Under the pieces are notes generated by a model, which saw nothing but the letters and a program-made list of their open reading frames with translations, was not told the origin of the DNA and did no database searches. 64,000 nucleotides of DNA, from assembly GCF_003441595.1 (NCBI RefSeq), contig NZ_CP031848.1, positions 2,852,001 to 2,916,000 of the forward strand, given 5' to 3'. The DNA comes from Marinobacter sp. Arc7-DN-1 (GTDB taxonomy: Bacteria; Pseudomonadota; Gammaproteobacteria; Pseudomonadales; Oleiphilaceae). Position numbers and translations under genes: made by a program. Each line of letters begins with the position of its first letter. Position 1 is the stretch's first letter. This document shows positions 54,726 through 63,509 of this stretch, in pieces.

Positions 54726-56123
54726 ATGACTCAGTCCAACTCGGTTTCGGGTAACGGTACAGGGGCCGCTCGTGGTCTCTGGTCCTCCCGGTTGGCGTTT
54801 ATTCTGGCGGCAACCGGTTCTGCCGTTGGTCTTGGCAACATCTGGAAATTTCCCTACGTCACCGGTGAAAACGGTGGTGGCGCCTTTGTGCTGGTTTACC
54901 TGCTGTGTATCGCGGTTATCGGTATTCCCATCATGATGGCGGAAGTGTTCATCGGTCGGAATGGCCGGCACAATCCCATTACCAGCATGCGCCTGGTCGC
55001 CGAACGCAACCTCAGTTCCCCGGGCTGGCGGATCTCGGCGATCATCGGGATGATTGCCGCGTTTGTTATCCTCTCTTTCTATTCCGTGATTGGTGGCTGG
55101 TCTGCTTCCTATGTCGGCCACGCTGCCATGGGTGATTTTACCGGCGGCACGGCGGATTCCATCGGCGAACTGTTTGGTGGTTTGCTGGCCAGCCCCGGCC
55201 AGTTGCTGCTGTGGCACACGATCTTCATGGCGCTGGTGATTCTGGTGGTTTCCCGCGGCCTCAAGGGTGGCCTGGAGCGGGCCGTGACCATCCTGATGCC
55301 GGCCCTGTTTATCCTGCTGCTGCTGGTGGTCGGCTATGCCGCAACAACCGGTCACTTTGGCGAGGCTGTCAGCTTCCTGTTCACACCGGATTTCGGAGCT
55401 CTCACGATCAATGGGGTTCTTATTGCCCTCGGCCATGCCTTCTTTACCCTCAGTCTGGGTATGGCCATCATGATGGCCTACGGGTCCTATCTTGGCCGCG
55501 ATATCTCCATCGGTCGCACAGCGGTCAGTGTCGCCCTTATGGATACCGTGGTGGCACTGCTGGCTGGCCTGGCTATCTTTCCGGTGGTGTTTGCCAATGG
55601 TCTGGAAGCCGGCGCCGGGCCCGGACTGATCTTCCAGACCCTGCCGCTGGCGTTCGGCAACATGCCCATGGGTGGCCTGTTCGGTACCCTGTTCTTCATT
55701 CTGCTGCTGTTCGCGGCCTGGACTTCCGGCATTTCCCTGCTGGAGCCGGTGGTTGAGTGGGTGGAAGAAAAGACCAGCCTGGCCCGAACTGGCAGTGCCA
55801 TCCTGGTAGGTGTGCTCTGCTGGGCCCTGGGTATTGCCTCGATTCTGTCCCTCAACGTCTGGGCCGATGTTGCTCCGCTGGCCATGTTCGAGCGCTTTGA
55901 GGGCAAGACCATCTTCGACCTGCTGGACTTCTTTACCGCCAATGTGTTGCTGCCGCTTTCCGGCCTGCTGACGGCGGTATTCGTCGGTTGGTTTGTGGCG
56001 AAGGAGTCACTTAAAACCGACCTGGCCCTGAAAGGCGGTGCCTTCACGCTGTGGTACAACCTGATCCGGTTTGTCACACCCATCGCGGTTGCTGTCGTAT
56101 TCGTCTACAACCTGGTGGCGTGA
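54726..56123 (+). CDS. Sodium-dependent transporter, NSS (SNF) family
   Basis: The 465-residue inner-membrane protein has 11-12 hydrophobic segments and the NSS hallmark FILAATGSAVGLGNIWKFPY at residues about 25-45, where the glycine/asparagine unwound helix binds sodium and substrate. Bacterial members import amino acids with sodium. Substrate cannot be told. It is followed by a strong hairpin terminator. Confidence 0.93.
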   Translation: MTQSNSVSGNGTGAARGLWSSRLAFILAATGSAVGLGNIWKFPYVTGENGGGAFVLVYLLCIAVIGIPIMMAEVFIGRNGRHNPITSMRLVAERNLSSPGWRISAIIGMIAAFVILSFYSVIGGWSASYVGHAAMGDFTGGTADSIGELFGGLLASPGQLLLWHTIFMALVILVVSRGLKGGLERAVTILMPALFILLLLVVGYAATTGHFGEAVSFLFTPDFGALTINGVLIALGHAFFTLSLGMAIMMAYGSYLGRDISIGRTAVSVALMDTVVALLAGLAIFPVVFANGLEAGAGPGLIFQTLPLAFGNMPMGGLFGTLFFILLLFAAWTSGISLLEPVVEWVEEKTSLARTGSAILVGVLCWALGIASILSLNVWADVAPLAMFERFEGKTIFDLLDFFTANVLLPLSGLLTAVFVGWFVAKESLKTDLALKGGAFTLWYNLIRFVTPIAVAVVFVYNLVA

Positions 56124-56160
56124 AAACCATCCTGATCGGTTAGCTGACTGGCATTACAGA

Positions 56161-56195
56161 AAAAGCCCGGCGTGTTTTATGGCCGGGCTTTTTCT
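56161..56195 (+). terminator. Intrinsic terminator after the NSS transporter
   Basis: AAAAAGCCCGGC pairs with GCCGGGCTTTTT around a ten-base loop, with a T-run. It is 38 bases after the stop codon. The A- and T-runs make it potentially bidirectional. Confidence 0.9.
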
Positions 56196-56360
56196 TTGTT
56201 TTGTCTAAGGGGCCTTTTCCTCAGCGATGGCTCTCAGGGCATTGATGCGGGGACGAACGGCTTCGACATCGGCTGCAGGCGCATTACCTGCACTGTGAAC
56301 CTGCCCCGCTTTGTCCCCGTTGCATGGGTTACCCGGTTGGTGCCACCATGAGGCCCTGTG

Positions 56361-56771
56361 TCAATCCGGCGATTTTTCCGTGTCGTTGTTTGGGGCGTCA
56401 GCGTCCGTTGCATCGGCGGGCAGGGAGTCCTGGCCCACACTCACTGAATCCATGGGGTGTGACGCCCGGCGCTGAAGAAGCTGCGCAAACTCCAGGAGAA
56501 GCTGACGGTCTTCCTCAAGGAGGGAAATGAAGGTTGCGTTTAATGCGACCTGCCCGGAATCCAGTTGTTTTTTCTCGGCAACCGAGAAAATGTCGGTGAG
56601 AGATAGGCTCAGGGCTTGCGCCAGGCGGTAGAGCAGCTCCAGGCTCGGTTTTGCCTGTTCCCTCTCAATGCGCGACAGATTGCCCACATGAGAGTTACAA
56701 CGCGCTGCCAGGTCTGCCAGTGTCATTCCCCGCTGTTTTCTTAAACGCCTGATTGCCTGACCTAAACTCAT
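56361..56771 (-). CDS. XRE-family transcriptional regulator
   Basis: The 136-residue protein has an N-terminal Cro/CI-type helix-turn-helix (about 5-60), with LGQAIRRLRKQRGMTLADLAARC and SRIEREQAKPSLELLYRLAQAL. The C-terminal half is short, polar and acidic, without a ligand domain. The ATG at 56771 begins the HTH; a longer frame adds an unrelated leader. Target unknown. About 150 bases without a gene lie between it and the terminator. Confidence 0.85.
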   Translation of the reverse strand: MSLGQAIRRLRKQRGMTLADLAARCNSHVGNLSRIEREQAKPSLELLYRLAQALSLSLTDIFSVAEKKQLDSGQVALNATFISLLEEDRQLLLEFAQLLQRRASHPMDSVSVGQDSLPADATDADAPNNDTEKSPD

Positions 56772-57000
56772 CTTGTGCCTCGGTTTCCAAGACGATGATT
56801 TTACAGCTAAAATCCGGGACAGACAAAGTTGCAAAATGCATATAAACCGGGCCAAAAAAAGCCTTCAGAGCATTAAATCATCTCTGGTGATTCATGTGCC
56901 TAGCTTTCAACCATCCTATTCCCAAAGCGCCTGGTTGTAACCCGCTTTCGGGCTCGCGGCAGTACTCCCGCCTTGTTATCTCAGTTCAGCACTTGTTCCG

Positions 57001-58404
57001 CTATGCCTTTCCCCGCTTGGCGAGCAATGCCAGAAGGTCGGGTTCCGGCATGGGCCTGGCGAAATAGAAACCTTGCCCGAACTGGCAACCCAGACCACTC
57101 AGCATGCGCCATTGCGCCTCGGTCTCAATGCCTTCAGCCACGGACTGGATGCCAAGGCTCTCTGCCATATGGGCAATTGCCCGCACCATCTTGACCGCAT
57201 TTTCGTCTTCCGGGGTTCCCATAAGGAAACTTCTGTCAATCTTGAGAGTTGAAATAGGCAGTGACTTCAGTCGGGCCAGGGATGAGAAGCCGGTGCCGAA
57301 GTCGTCGATAGCCACCCCGATTCCGACACTTCGAAACTCTTTTACAATCCCTTCCATCCGATCGACATCGGTCATCAGTGAGCCTTCGGTCAGTTCCACG
57401 ATGAGTGAGCACGGAGGCAGCTCCAGGTCGTTCAGGCGAGCAACGATGCTATTGACCAGCTCCGCCTGCCACAGTTGGCTGATGGCCAGGTTGACCGCGA
57501 TCTGGAGGTCGGGAAAGCCCGCCTCCCGCAACCGCTTGATGGTTTTCAGTGACTCTTCGATGACCCACTCGCCAATGCCCAGGATAAGACCGTTCTCTTC
57601 AGCAGCGGGCACGAATTCGGCGGGCGAAATGCTGGATCCATCGGGCTGTGGCCAACGTAGCAGGGCCTCGGCGCCCGAAATGTGTCCATCGGCCAGATCA
57701 ATGACAGGCTGGAAAGCAAGCTGGAAGGCGTTGTCTTCGCTGGCCCGGTACAAACGGTTTGCCAGTTCGAGACGATGCTGCTGTCGCTCGGAATGCTCAC
57801 AAGAGAAAACCTGAAAGCTGTTACCTCCGAGTTTCTTGGCCTCGTGCATGGCGCTGTCTGCCTTCATCAGCAACGACAATGCGTCCTTGCCGTGCAGGGG
57901 GCAAAGACTGATGCCTACGCTCGCTTCGATGTGATAATCCCGGCCACGGACCTGAACCGGCGCTTCCACCGAGTCAAGTAACCGCTGGGCCAGCGTGGTC
58001 ATTGTTGATCTCAGTTGGGCCGGTTCGCCGATGCCCGTGTCATGAAAGGCGATAACTATGAACTCATCGCCGCCCTGGCGCGCGACCAGGTCCGTATCCC
58101 TTACGGACGACTGGAGTCGCCGGCTGACTTGGCTCAGAACCTGGTCTCCGGCGTCGTGGCCCAGGGCATCATTGATCAGCTTGAAGCCATCCAGATCGAG
58201 GTACAGCAGGCCGGTGGCCGGTGAGTGGGGGCCGCTTGAACGAAGGTGCTGATCCAGGACTTCGATCGCGGCTGTGCGGTTTGCCAGGCCGGTCAACCCG
58301 TCCAGGTAGGCCAGTCTGCGGGCTTCCTGTTCGCTCTGTATACGACGGGATTTCTCGCGCAGGGCCTCAATGGCGTAAATCGTGTAATCGACCATCTGTT
58401 GCAA
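57001..58404 (-). CDS. GGDEF-EAL c-di-GMP protein, downstream part of a gene split by an amber codon
   Basis: The 467-residue frame has a GGDEF domain (about 30-195) with QGGDEFIVIAF and an EAL domain (about 215-460) with EALLRW, ELTEGSL, DDFGTGFSSL and KIDRSFL, all expected active-site residues being present. It is in the same frame as the gene part at 58543-59286: only the TAG at 58543-58545 interrupts a continuous 761-codon sequence. As annotated the start is TTG 58404 or ATG 58395, inside the end of a GAF domain. If expressed alone by reinitiation it could still be an active phosphodiesterase. Confidence 0.85.
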   Translation of the reverse strand: MQQMVDYTIYAIEALREKSRRIQSEQEARRLAYLDGLTGLANRTAAIEVLDQHLRSSGPHSPATGLLYLDLDGFKLINDALGHDAGDQVLSQVSRRLQSSVRDTDLVARQGGDEFIVIAFHDTGIGEPAQLRSTMTTLAQRLLDSVEAPVQVRGRDYHIEASVGISLCPLHGKDALSLLMKADSAMHEAKKLGGNSFQVFSCEHSERQQHRLELANRLYRASEDNAFQLAFQPVIDLADGHISGAEALLRWPQPDGSSISPAEFVPAAEENGLILGIGEWVIEESLKTIKRLREAGFPDLQIAVNLAISQLWQAELVNSIVARLNDLELPPCSLIVELTEGSLMTDVDRMEGIVKEFRSVGIGVAIDDFGTGFSSLARLKSLPISTLKIDRSFLMGTPEDENAVKMVRAIAHMAESLGIQSVAEGIETEAQWRMLSGLGCQFGQGFYFARPMPEPDLLALLAKRGKA

Positions 58405-58542
58405 CAGGTGGATTTCAGGTTCATGAAATCCGCCCGGCGAGTCCGTGTAAACGGCCAGACAGGTTTCGGGACTGCCATCTTTGCTGGTCAGCGGAAAGAC
58501 AGTGACCGCATTCCGGCCTGAGAGGGCATTGCGTGAATGCCT

Positions 58543-59286
58543 CTACCCGGCGTCTGCGTTGGGGGTCTTCAGAAAACGGCGGCCGCTCCCGAAGGTGTGT
58601 TCCATCGGACGGGTGTCAAGAGCACCCACCGCTGAAGCACCCTGCTGGCTGAGGACCACGCCGGAAACGGCGACTGGCTTGATGGTACCGCCTCTTTCGC
58701 CATGAGTCGTGCCAACCCATGCAAATGGGTAGCCTCCTTCACGGGTCAGGCTCTTGCAGACATCCGACAGAATTTCCTGTTCGTTGCAAGCATGAATGAC
58801 ACGATCATTGCAGGCTATAAGCGCCTGCAATACCCTCGAATCTCCGGCTGGCTCCCCCGTGACTGGCTCAGTATTCGGCCTGCAGCCGCCAGCAAGGCGG
58901 GTCAGGCGAATCAGGCATTCGATCCGTGCCGTCAGCTCAACGGCTGAGACCGGAACACGAATCACATCGTCAGCAAGGTCTCCGATGAAATGACCTGCCT
59001 GTGGCAGATCATCATCGGAAACAAGCAACAGGATCGGCACCGGAAAAGGCCGCGCGCTGTGCCTGATACCGCGAACTTCGTCTTCACACTTCGCCAGTGT
59101 GGCAATGTCAAAGATAGCAAGGGTAAAGGGCGTCGTTCTCAGGGCCTGAAGGTCGGGCTCGATGCAGCTATAGCCGGCCAGTTGCTCCAGAAACGACAAG
59201 CCGGTTTTCTGGTCCACCATCACCGCGACTAACGGTGATGGTGTCCGAGGCGGTTTATTGGTCAGTGGTTGTGGTATGGGATTCAT
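58543..59286 (-). pseudogene. N-terminal receiver-like/GAF part of the split GGDEF-EAL protein
   Basis: The 247-residue product has an N-terminal receiver-like domain (about 15-130), with LAIFDIATLAKCED and PILLLVSDDD, and the first part of a GAF domain (about 150-247) that breaks off after LKTPNADAG at a TAG codon. Reading through continues the GAF domain as RHSRNALSGRNAVTVFPL into the GGDEF-EAL frame. The position corresponds to a Trp in related GAF domains, so one TGG-to-TAG change would explain the break. It may be a true nonsense mutation or a sequencing error. Confidence 0.8.
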
Positions 59287-59322
59287 GCATAGGCGTCCAG
59301 TAAAATTTTTAATTACTGTTAC

Positions 59323-61275
59323 TTACGAAACCTTGAAACGTTCGGATACCCGCTGAAGATCGCTGCCCAGGCGCGCCAGATCGTTGGATGAGATCGCAAT
59401 CTGGCTGTTGGCGGTAGCGGTCTGGTCGGTCACTTCACGAATGTTGACCACGCTCTGGCTGATGTCCTCGGCAACCGATGTCTGTTCTTCCACGGCGGTC
59501 GCGATCTGCTGGTTCATTGCCTGGATCGTGGACACTGAACCTGCGATGCTGGACAGGGCCTCTCCGGCGCTGCGTGTTACGCGAACGGCTGATTCCGCGC
59601 TCTCACTGTTGCCGTGCATGCTTTCAACCGCTTCATTCGCGCCTTGCTGAAGCGTCTGCACCAGCGTTTCAATCTCGCCTGTGGATTCGTGGGTCCGGAG
59701 GGCCAGCGCACGGACCTCATCCGCAACGACCGCAAAGCCCCGGCCCTGTTCTCCCGCCCGGGCGGCTTCGATTGCGGCGTTGAGTGCCAGCAGGTTGGTT
59801 TGCTCGGCGATGCTGCGGATGACGTCAAGAACGGTTCCGATATTTGCGCTGTCATCTCTCAGCTTGGAAATAAGTTTGGCACTGCTGTTGATGTCCTCCG
59901 TCAGGGTTTCAATTTTCGCCATGGCTGAAGACACGACCTCATGGCCTTCTTTTGCTTCCGTGTCCGATTCGGAGGCGGAGCTGGCCGCGGATTCCGCGTT
60001 CTGTGCCACCTCCTGGATGGTCGCGGTCATCTCGTTCATGGCCGTGGCAACCTGGTCGGTCTCGTCGCGCTGCTGGTTGGCACCGGCGCTGGTTTGTTCG
60101 GTCACGGAAGAAAGTTCTTCCGCGGAACTGGCGATCTGCGAGATGCCGTCCGAGACCTCCTTCACCATGTGTCTCAGGTTTTCCGTCATAACCTGCATGG
60201 CCATCATCAGTCGGCCCAGATCGTCTTTTCGGTCTGTATGGATGTTGTTGGACAGATCGCCATCGGCGACCTTCCCGGCATGAGAGACAAGCTCATCAAG
60301 TGGCCCGACAATCGTTCGGGTAACCAGCAGGGCCGCCCCGATACCGAAAACCAGAGCCGTAATGGTTGCGCCAAAGAGAATCAGCAGTGCATTGTCCCTG
60401 ACTTCGTCCATGATCATCCGTTCTTCGGCCAGGGCCGCCCCGGCCTGCGCTATCGTGTCCCTTGCCAGCTCGGTGACGCGGGCTTCATCCTGATTCATGT
60501 CTTCAACGTTGCGGGTCAGCCTGACGAATTGCTGTCCGTAGGATTCGAGGGCGGTTTCGAGCTGCTCAATGCGTGTTTGGGCTGCCGTTGTGTCGGCAAA
60601 GCCGGCAAGCTCTGACAGACCGTCCTCGACGGAGTCGATCCGCTGGTTCAGTTCAGCGGCCGCTTCAGGGTTCTCCGAAATCACGAAGTTTTTTTCAATA
60701 CGGCGGGCATCCAGTACGTCTCGTGCCAGCTCACCTGCCAGCCGAACGAGCCGCAACGTTTCCTGTGCATCATTGTCCTGGCCCGCTGCCAGTTGTTCCA
60801 GCAATCGAGCCTGGAAAAACTGTTCCAGGTGCGTGAAGCCTTCGACCGCTTCCCGGGCGCTCGCCTCCATGGCTTTCAGGGCCGCTCCGCTTTGGGCGCG
60901 TTGCTCCACCATGCGTAGAAGTGCTGCCTGGTACCCGACGAGATCCTTCTGCACTTTCTCCATGGCTGTTTTTTGCTCGGGGCTTTCGAGGGTCTGGGCG
61001 GCGAGTTCGGCGGTCTCGCCGGCGGCTTTGATGGCGCTTAGAGTGTTCTCGACATAGCGCTGATCGTTGCGCATGAAGAAGTTTTTTTCATTAAACCGGG
61101 CGTCTTTAACAAGATTGTTGATAGAAGCGACGTCTTTAACCTTTTTATTTCCATCGGTGAGGTTGTCGAACGCCGAATAAGAGGCCAGGGAGGCGCCCAC
61201 GGTTAGTAGTAGTAACAAACCGAAGGCTGTTAAAAGTTTGAGCTTCACAGGCATGTTTAATAAAACATTATTCAT
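59323..61275 (-). CDS. Methyl-accepting chemotaxis protein
   Basis: The 650-residue chemoreceptor has a transmembrane segment (about 11-31), a long all-helical periplasmic domain (about 35-295) of the helical-bimodular (HBM) type with two related parts ([13 protein letters not shown] and [13 protein letters not shown]), a second transmembrane segment (about 297-318), HAMP, and a cytosolic signalling domain with the hairpin tip [23 protein letters not shown] domains of Pseudomonas bind TCA intermediates or other organic acids; the ligand here is unknown. It is monocistronic, 36 bases from the receiver/GAF gene. Confidence 0.93.
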   Translation of the reverse strand: MNNVLLNMPVKLKLLTAFGLLLLLTVGASLASYSAFDNLTDGNKKVKDVASINNLVKDARFNEKNFFMRNDQRYVENTLSAIKAAGETAELAAQTLESPEQKTAMEKVQKDLVGYQAALLRMVEQRAQSGAALKAMEASAREAVEGFTHLEQFFQARLLEQLAAGQDNDAQETLRLVRLAGELARDVLDARRIEKNFVISENPEAAAELNQRIDSVEDGLSELAGFADTTAAQTRIEQLETALESYGQQFVRLTRNVEDMNQDEARVTELARDTIAQAGAALAEERMIMDEVRDNALLILFGATITALVFGIGAALLVTRTIVGPLDELVSHAGKVADGDLSNNIHTDRKDDLGRLMMAMQVMTENLRHMVKEVSDGISQIASSAEELSSVTEQTSAGANQQRDETDQVATAMNEMTATIQEVAQNAESAASSASESDTEAKEGHEVVSSAMAKIETLTEDINSSAKLISKLRDDSANIGTVLDVIRSIAEQTNLLALNAAIEAARAGEQGRGFAVVADEVRALALRTHESTGEIETLVQTLQQGANEAVESMHGNSESAESAVRVTRSAGEALSSIAGSVSTIQAMNQQIATAVEEQTSVAEDISQSVVNIREVTDQTATANSQIAISSNDLARLGSDLQRVSERFKVS

Positions 61276-61601
61276 TCTCAGAACCTAATATTTAAAGTGA
61301 ATAATTGCAGCGTATTAAAAATTATGCTTCTGATTTTTATGTGAAATTAGGATAACAGGTTTTATTGTGAATACTCTTTAATGACTGGGCTGTATAGTAA
61401 AATATAGTCTTGATAATGGAATGTCTAATTCGATTATTCAGGGGGGGAAGTTATATTCATCGAGCGCAAAAAATAAGTTTTCATTTGCCTTAAAGGCAAA
61501 CCGCATATTGCGAGTTGTGTATTATTTGTTTTGATTTGTTTCAGTTTTGTCGGAGCGCAAACAGAAAGGTCCTTCGGGGTGAACGGTAAGTGTGAGGTGA
61601 C
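61276..61601. other. AT-rich intergenic stretch without a recognised gene
   Basis: The stretch between the chemoreceptor start and the acyl-CoA dehydrogenase relic is distinctly AT-rich and probably holds the chemoreceptor promoter. I see no credible coding sequence or RNA gene in it. Confidence 0.5.
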
Positions 61602-61649
61602 CACGGTGTCCGGCAGCATCTGCTGCTCTTCGTTGAGTCGGAAATCCAT
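61602..61649 (-). pseudogene. Start of an acyl-CoA dehydrogenase gene, truncated
   Basis: The first 16 codons, MDFRLNEEQQMLPDTV, match the N-terminus of acyl-CoA dehydrogenases and are preceded by a perfect AAGGAGG. Similarity then stops abruptly and the frame runs on into unrelated AT-rich sequence to 61434. The gene was cut at this point by a deletion or rearrangement. Confidence 0.75.
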
Positions 61650-61659
61650 GGTCGCCTCC

Positions 61660-61866
61660 TTAAAGCCCGAGAATCATTTTCGACACGATGTTTTTCTGGA
61701 TCTCGTTGGATCCGCCGAAAATCGACAGCTTGCGGTTGTTGAAGTACTGGGCAGCCAGCGGCGCCGCGTTCTAGTCAGAGAGGAAGTCGCCGTCGTAGTC
61801 CATTTCCAGTTCCTCTTCCACGAACGGAATGGCATAGGGGCCAATGGCCCGGCGAGCCAGATCACT
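61660..61866 (-). pseudogene. C-terminal remnant of another acyl-CoA dehydrogenase
   Basis: The minus-strand frame reads SSDLARRAIGPYAIPFVEEE, then YDGDFLSD, a TAG stop, and NNRKLSIFGGSNEIQKNI ending at a natural TAA. This is the C-terminal end of an acyl-CoA dehydrogenase, including the conserved GGSNEIQ region. The N-terminal three quarters are missing and an internal stop is present. Its TAA overlaps the ribosome-binding site of the next relic, preserving the original tandem gene junction. Confidence 0.75.
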
Positions 61867-61972
61867 TGAGCACATTGCGCACTTTTAACGTGGTCGAGAG
61901 TTTGCATTGGACCCAAAAGGCTATATGTTTGTAATAGACGAGACGTTCAAATAACGACAGCAGACCCTCCAT

Positions 61973-62299
61973 ATGCCGAGTTGCTCCATTAACAGAAGCA
62001 GCGTGAATCTCAGCCTCCTGGCACTGCTGGTCACCGGTCTGTTTGTGTTGTTCCTCAACGGACCGTCCCACCCGGCAATTGATCCCCAGATTGATGACCA
62101 CTTTACCCCGACACTGATTTCGGTTGATGGTGCGGGGGATTCCTCGTCGCCGGATGCTTCCGTCTTCATCACGTCGTCCCTTCTGTTCCCGGAAGGGGAT
62201 TTTCGGCCCGTCTTCTCCGCCAGCCTTGATTTTATTCGGCCGCCATTGAGGTTGCTGAGCTACCCGGTACTGCCTCAAGGGCCGCCCCGCCTCGCCTGA
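61973..62299 (+). CDS. Small exported or membrane-anchored protein, unknown
   Basis: The 108-residue product has a hydrophobic segment (about 13-29) and a mature part without recognised domain. It ends YPVLPQGPPRLA, nearly the same as the tail FPVLPQAPPLA of the protein at 63117-63428. Both are rightward, and each stands about 75-80 bases before the next gene. Function unknown. It follows the acyl-CoA dehydrogenase relics on the other strand. Confidence 0.5.
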   Translation: MPSCSINRSSVNLSLLALLVTGLFVLFLNGPSHPAIDPQIDDHFTPTLISVDGAGDSSSPDASVFITSSLLFPEGDFRPVFSASLDFIRPPLRLLSYPVLPQGPPRLA

Positions 62300-62372
62300 T
62301 TCTGACAACAACGGGATTGCTCATGCCTGCGCAGGGCTGTTCCAACCTGAATTCAGATTCACGAGGTTTATC

Positions 62373-62972
62373 ATGAACAGTGTATTCAATGCATTGCCAG
62401 TGCGGGATCTGGCGCGCACCGGTGCGTTACCGACCGCCAAGCCGCTGTCGCACATTGGTAGAGAAGATTCGGCCGTTCACCTGCTCACCGATTTTGCCGA
62501 GCAGAAACTGTCGGAGCTGAATTCCGATATGTCCGTCTCCGAGGCGAGACTCTGGATGAAGCTTGCCGACAACTCCTTCAAGGTAGTGGAAAACCAGGCG
62601 GGTGACTGCCTCGGTATTCTGGCCATCGAGGATGTGAACGGCGAGAAGCCGATGAGTGTGGCCAGCCGGCAGGGTGTGGCCCTGAAAGACTTGCGGGTGC
62701 GAGACATCATGCGCCCCATCAGCGATTTGCCGGCCATTCATTACCGTGATTTGCGGGCGGCAACTGTCGGGGATCTGGTCAGCACTTTCCGTGAGGTCCG
62801 TGAGGAGTATCTGTTGGTGCTGGATGATGATCGGCACCAGCAATCCCGTTCCTATCTCAGAGGCCTGGTATATGCCCGGGAGTTGTTGCAGCGGCTTGAC
62901 CTGGCCATCGATCTGGAGCACCGGGCAACCAAGTTCTATGAAATTGTCCATGTGGTAAAAGGAGGCTTCTAG
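62373..62972 (+). CDS. CBS-like domain protein
   Basis: The 199-residue cytosolic protein has two CBS-like halves (about 45-115 and 110-165): SVSEARLWMKLADNSFKVVEN with CLGILAIEDVNGE, and LRVRDIMRPISDLPAIHY with EYLLVLDDDRHQQ. The pattern of V-R-D-I-M-R-P is typical for CBS domain starts. A C-terminal helical tail is conserved-looking but unknown. Its partner is unknown; it may be co-transcribed with the small gene 73 bases upstream. Confidence 0.65.
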   Translation: MNSVFNALPVRDLARTGALPTAKPLSHIGREDSAVHLLTDFAEQKLSELNSDMSVSEARLWMKLADNSFKVVENQAGDCLGILAIEDVNGEKPMSVASRQGVALKDLRVRDIMRPISDLPAIHYRDLRAATVGDLVSTFREVREEYLLVLDDDRHQQSRSYLRGLVYARELLQRLDLAIDLEHRATKFYEIVHVVKGGF

Positions 62973-63083
62973 ATCGGGCAACGGCTTCGGTGCCCATACG
63001 GCGCCGAAGCTTTCATCAATCGAAAAAGTCGATGCTTCTCACCCAAAAAACCGTATTGAACCGATGTGATAATCACGTGACAC

Positions 63084-63101
63084 TGACTAAGACTTTAGTC
63101 A
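63084..63101 (+). promoter_or_regulatory. Palindromic operator-like site upstream of the small exported protein and carboxylase
   Basis: TGACTAA and TTAGTCA form a perfect 7-4-7 inverted repeat about 16 bases before the start codon at 63117. The location suits a repressor operator overlapping the promoter. The regulator is unknown. Confidence 0.5.
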
Positions 63102-63116
63102 CCTTAAAGGACGCCC

Positions 63117-63428
63117 ATGCAGGACGCCCACCAAAATTGCCGGATTCAGATGCTACGCCTCGTTATCATTCTGGCACTGGGTCTGGATTCATTGCTCGCC
63201 TATTCTGCTGAAAATACGCCGGTGCTCCCGGGCTGTGAGCCGGTCTCCTGCCTGTTGTGCTCAGATGCGATGGGCGATGGTGCTCAGGAAGGAGACGTGC
63301 CCGGCAGCGACCGTCTCCGGGATTTCACTCTGACGCCCGGCGGTATCCTTTGCGAGATCCGGAGCTTTTCCGGATTGGTGCCCTGCGCCAGTTTCCCGGT
63401 GCTGCCACAGGCACCGCCCCTGGCCTGA
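63117..63428 (+). CDS. Small exported protein, related to the one at 61973
   Basis: The 103-residue product has a hydrophobic segment (about 12-27) suggesting a signal peptide; an in-frame ATG at 63150 would start directly at it, but AAAGGA is well placed for 63117. The mature part has several cysteines (GCEPVSCLLC) and ends FPVLPQAPPLA, the tail shared with the protein at 61973-62299. No family is recognised. It precedes the biotin carboxylase gene by 81 bases. Confidence 0.5.
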   Translation: MQDAHQNCRIQMLRLVIILALGLDSLLAYSAENTPVLPGCEPVSCLLCSDAMGDGAQEGDVPGSDRLRDFTLTPGGILCEIRSFSGLVPCASFPVLPQAPPLA

Positions 63429-63509
63429 CGGCCATCTGTGTGAGCGGCACTCGTGCCACTCCAACCGACCTTTCGATTCAAACGACTTCCATCACCTGGA
63501 GGATTTTCC

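Noticed and set aside
58405..58542. Treating the two GGDEF-EAL gene parts as independent genes
   Set aside because: The same reading frame continues without any other stop and the GAF domain is split in the middle, so they are one interrupted gene.
61674..61916. Open frame on the minus strand over the acyl-CoA dehydrogenase relic
   Set aside because: It is out of frame with the recognisable acyl-CoA dehydrogenase sequence and has no features of its own.
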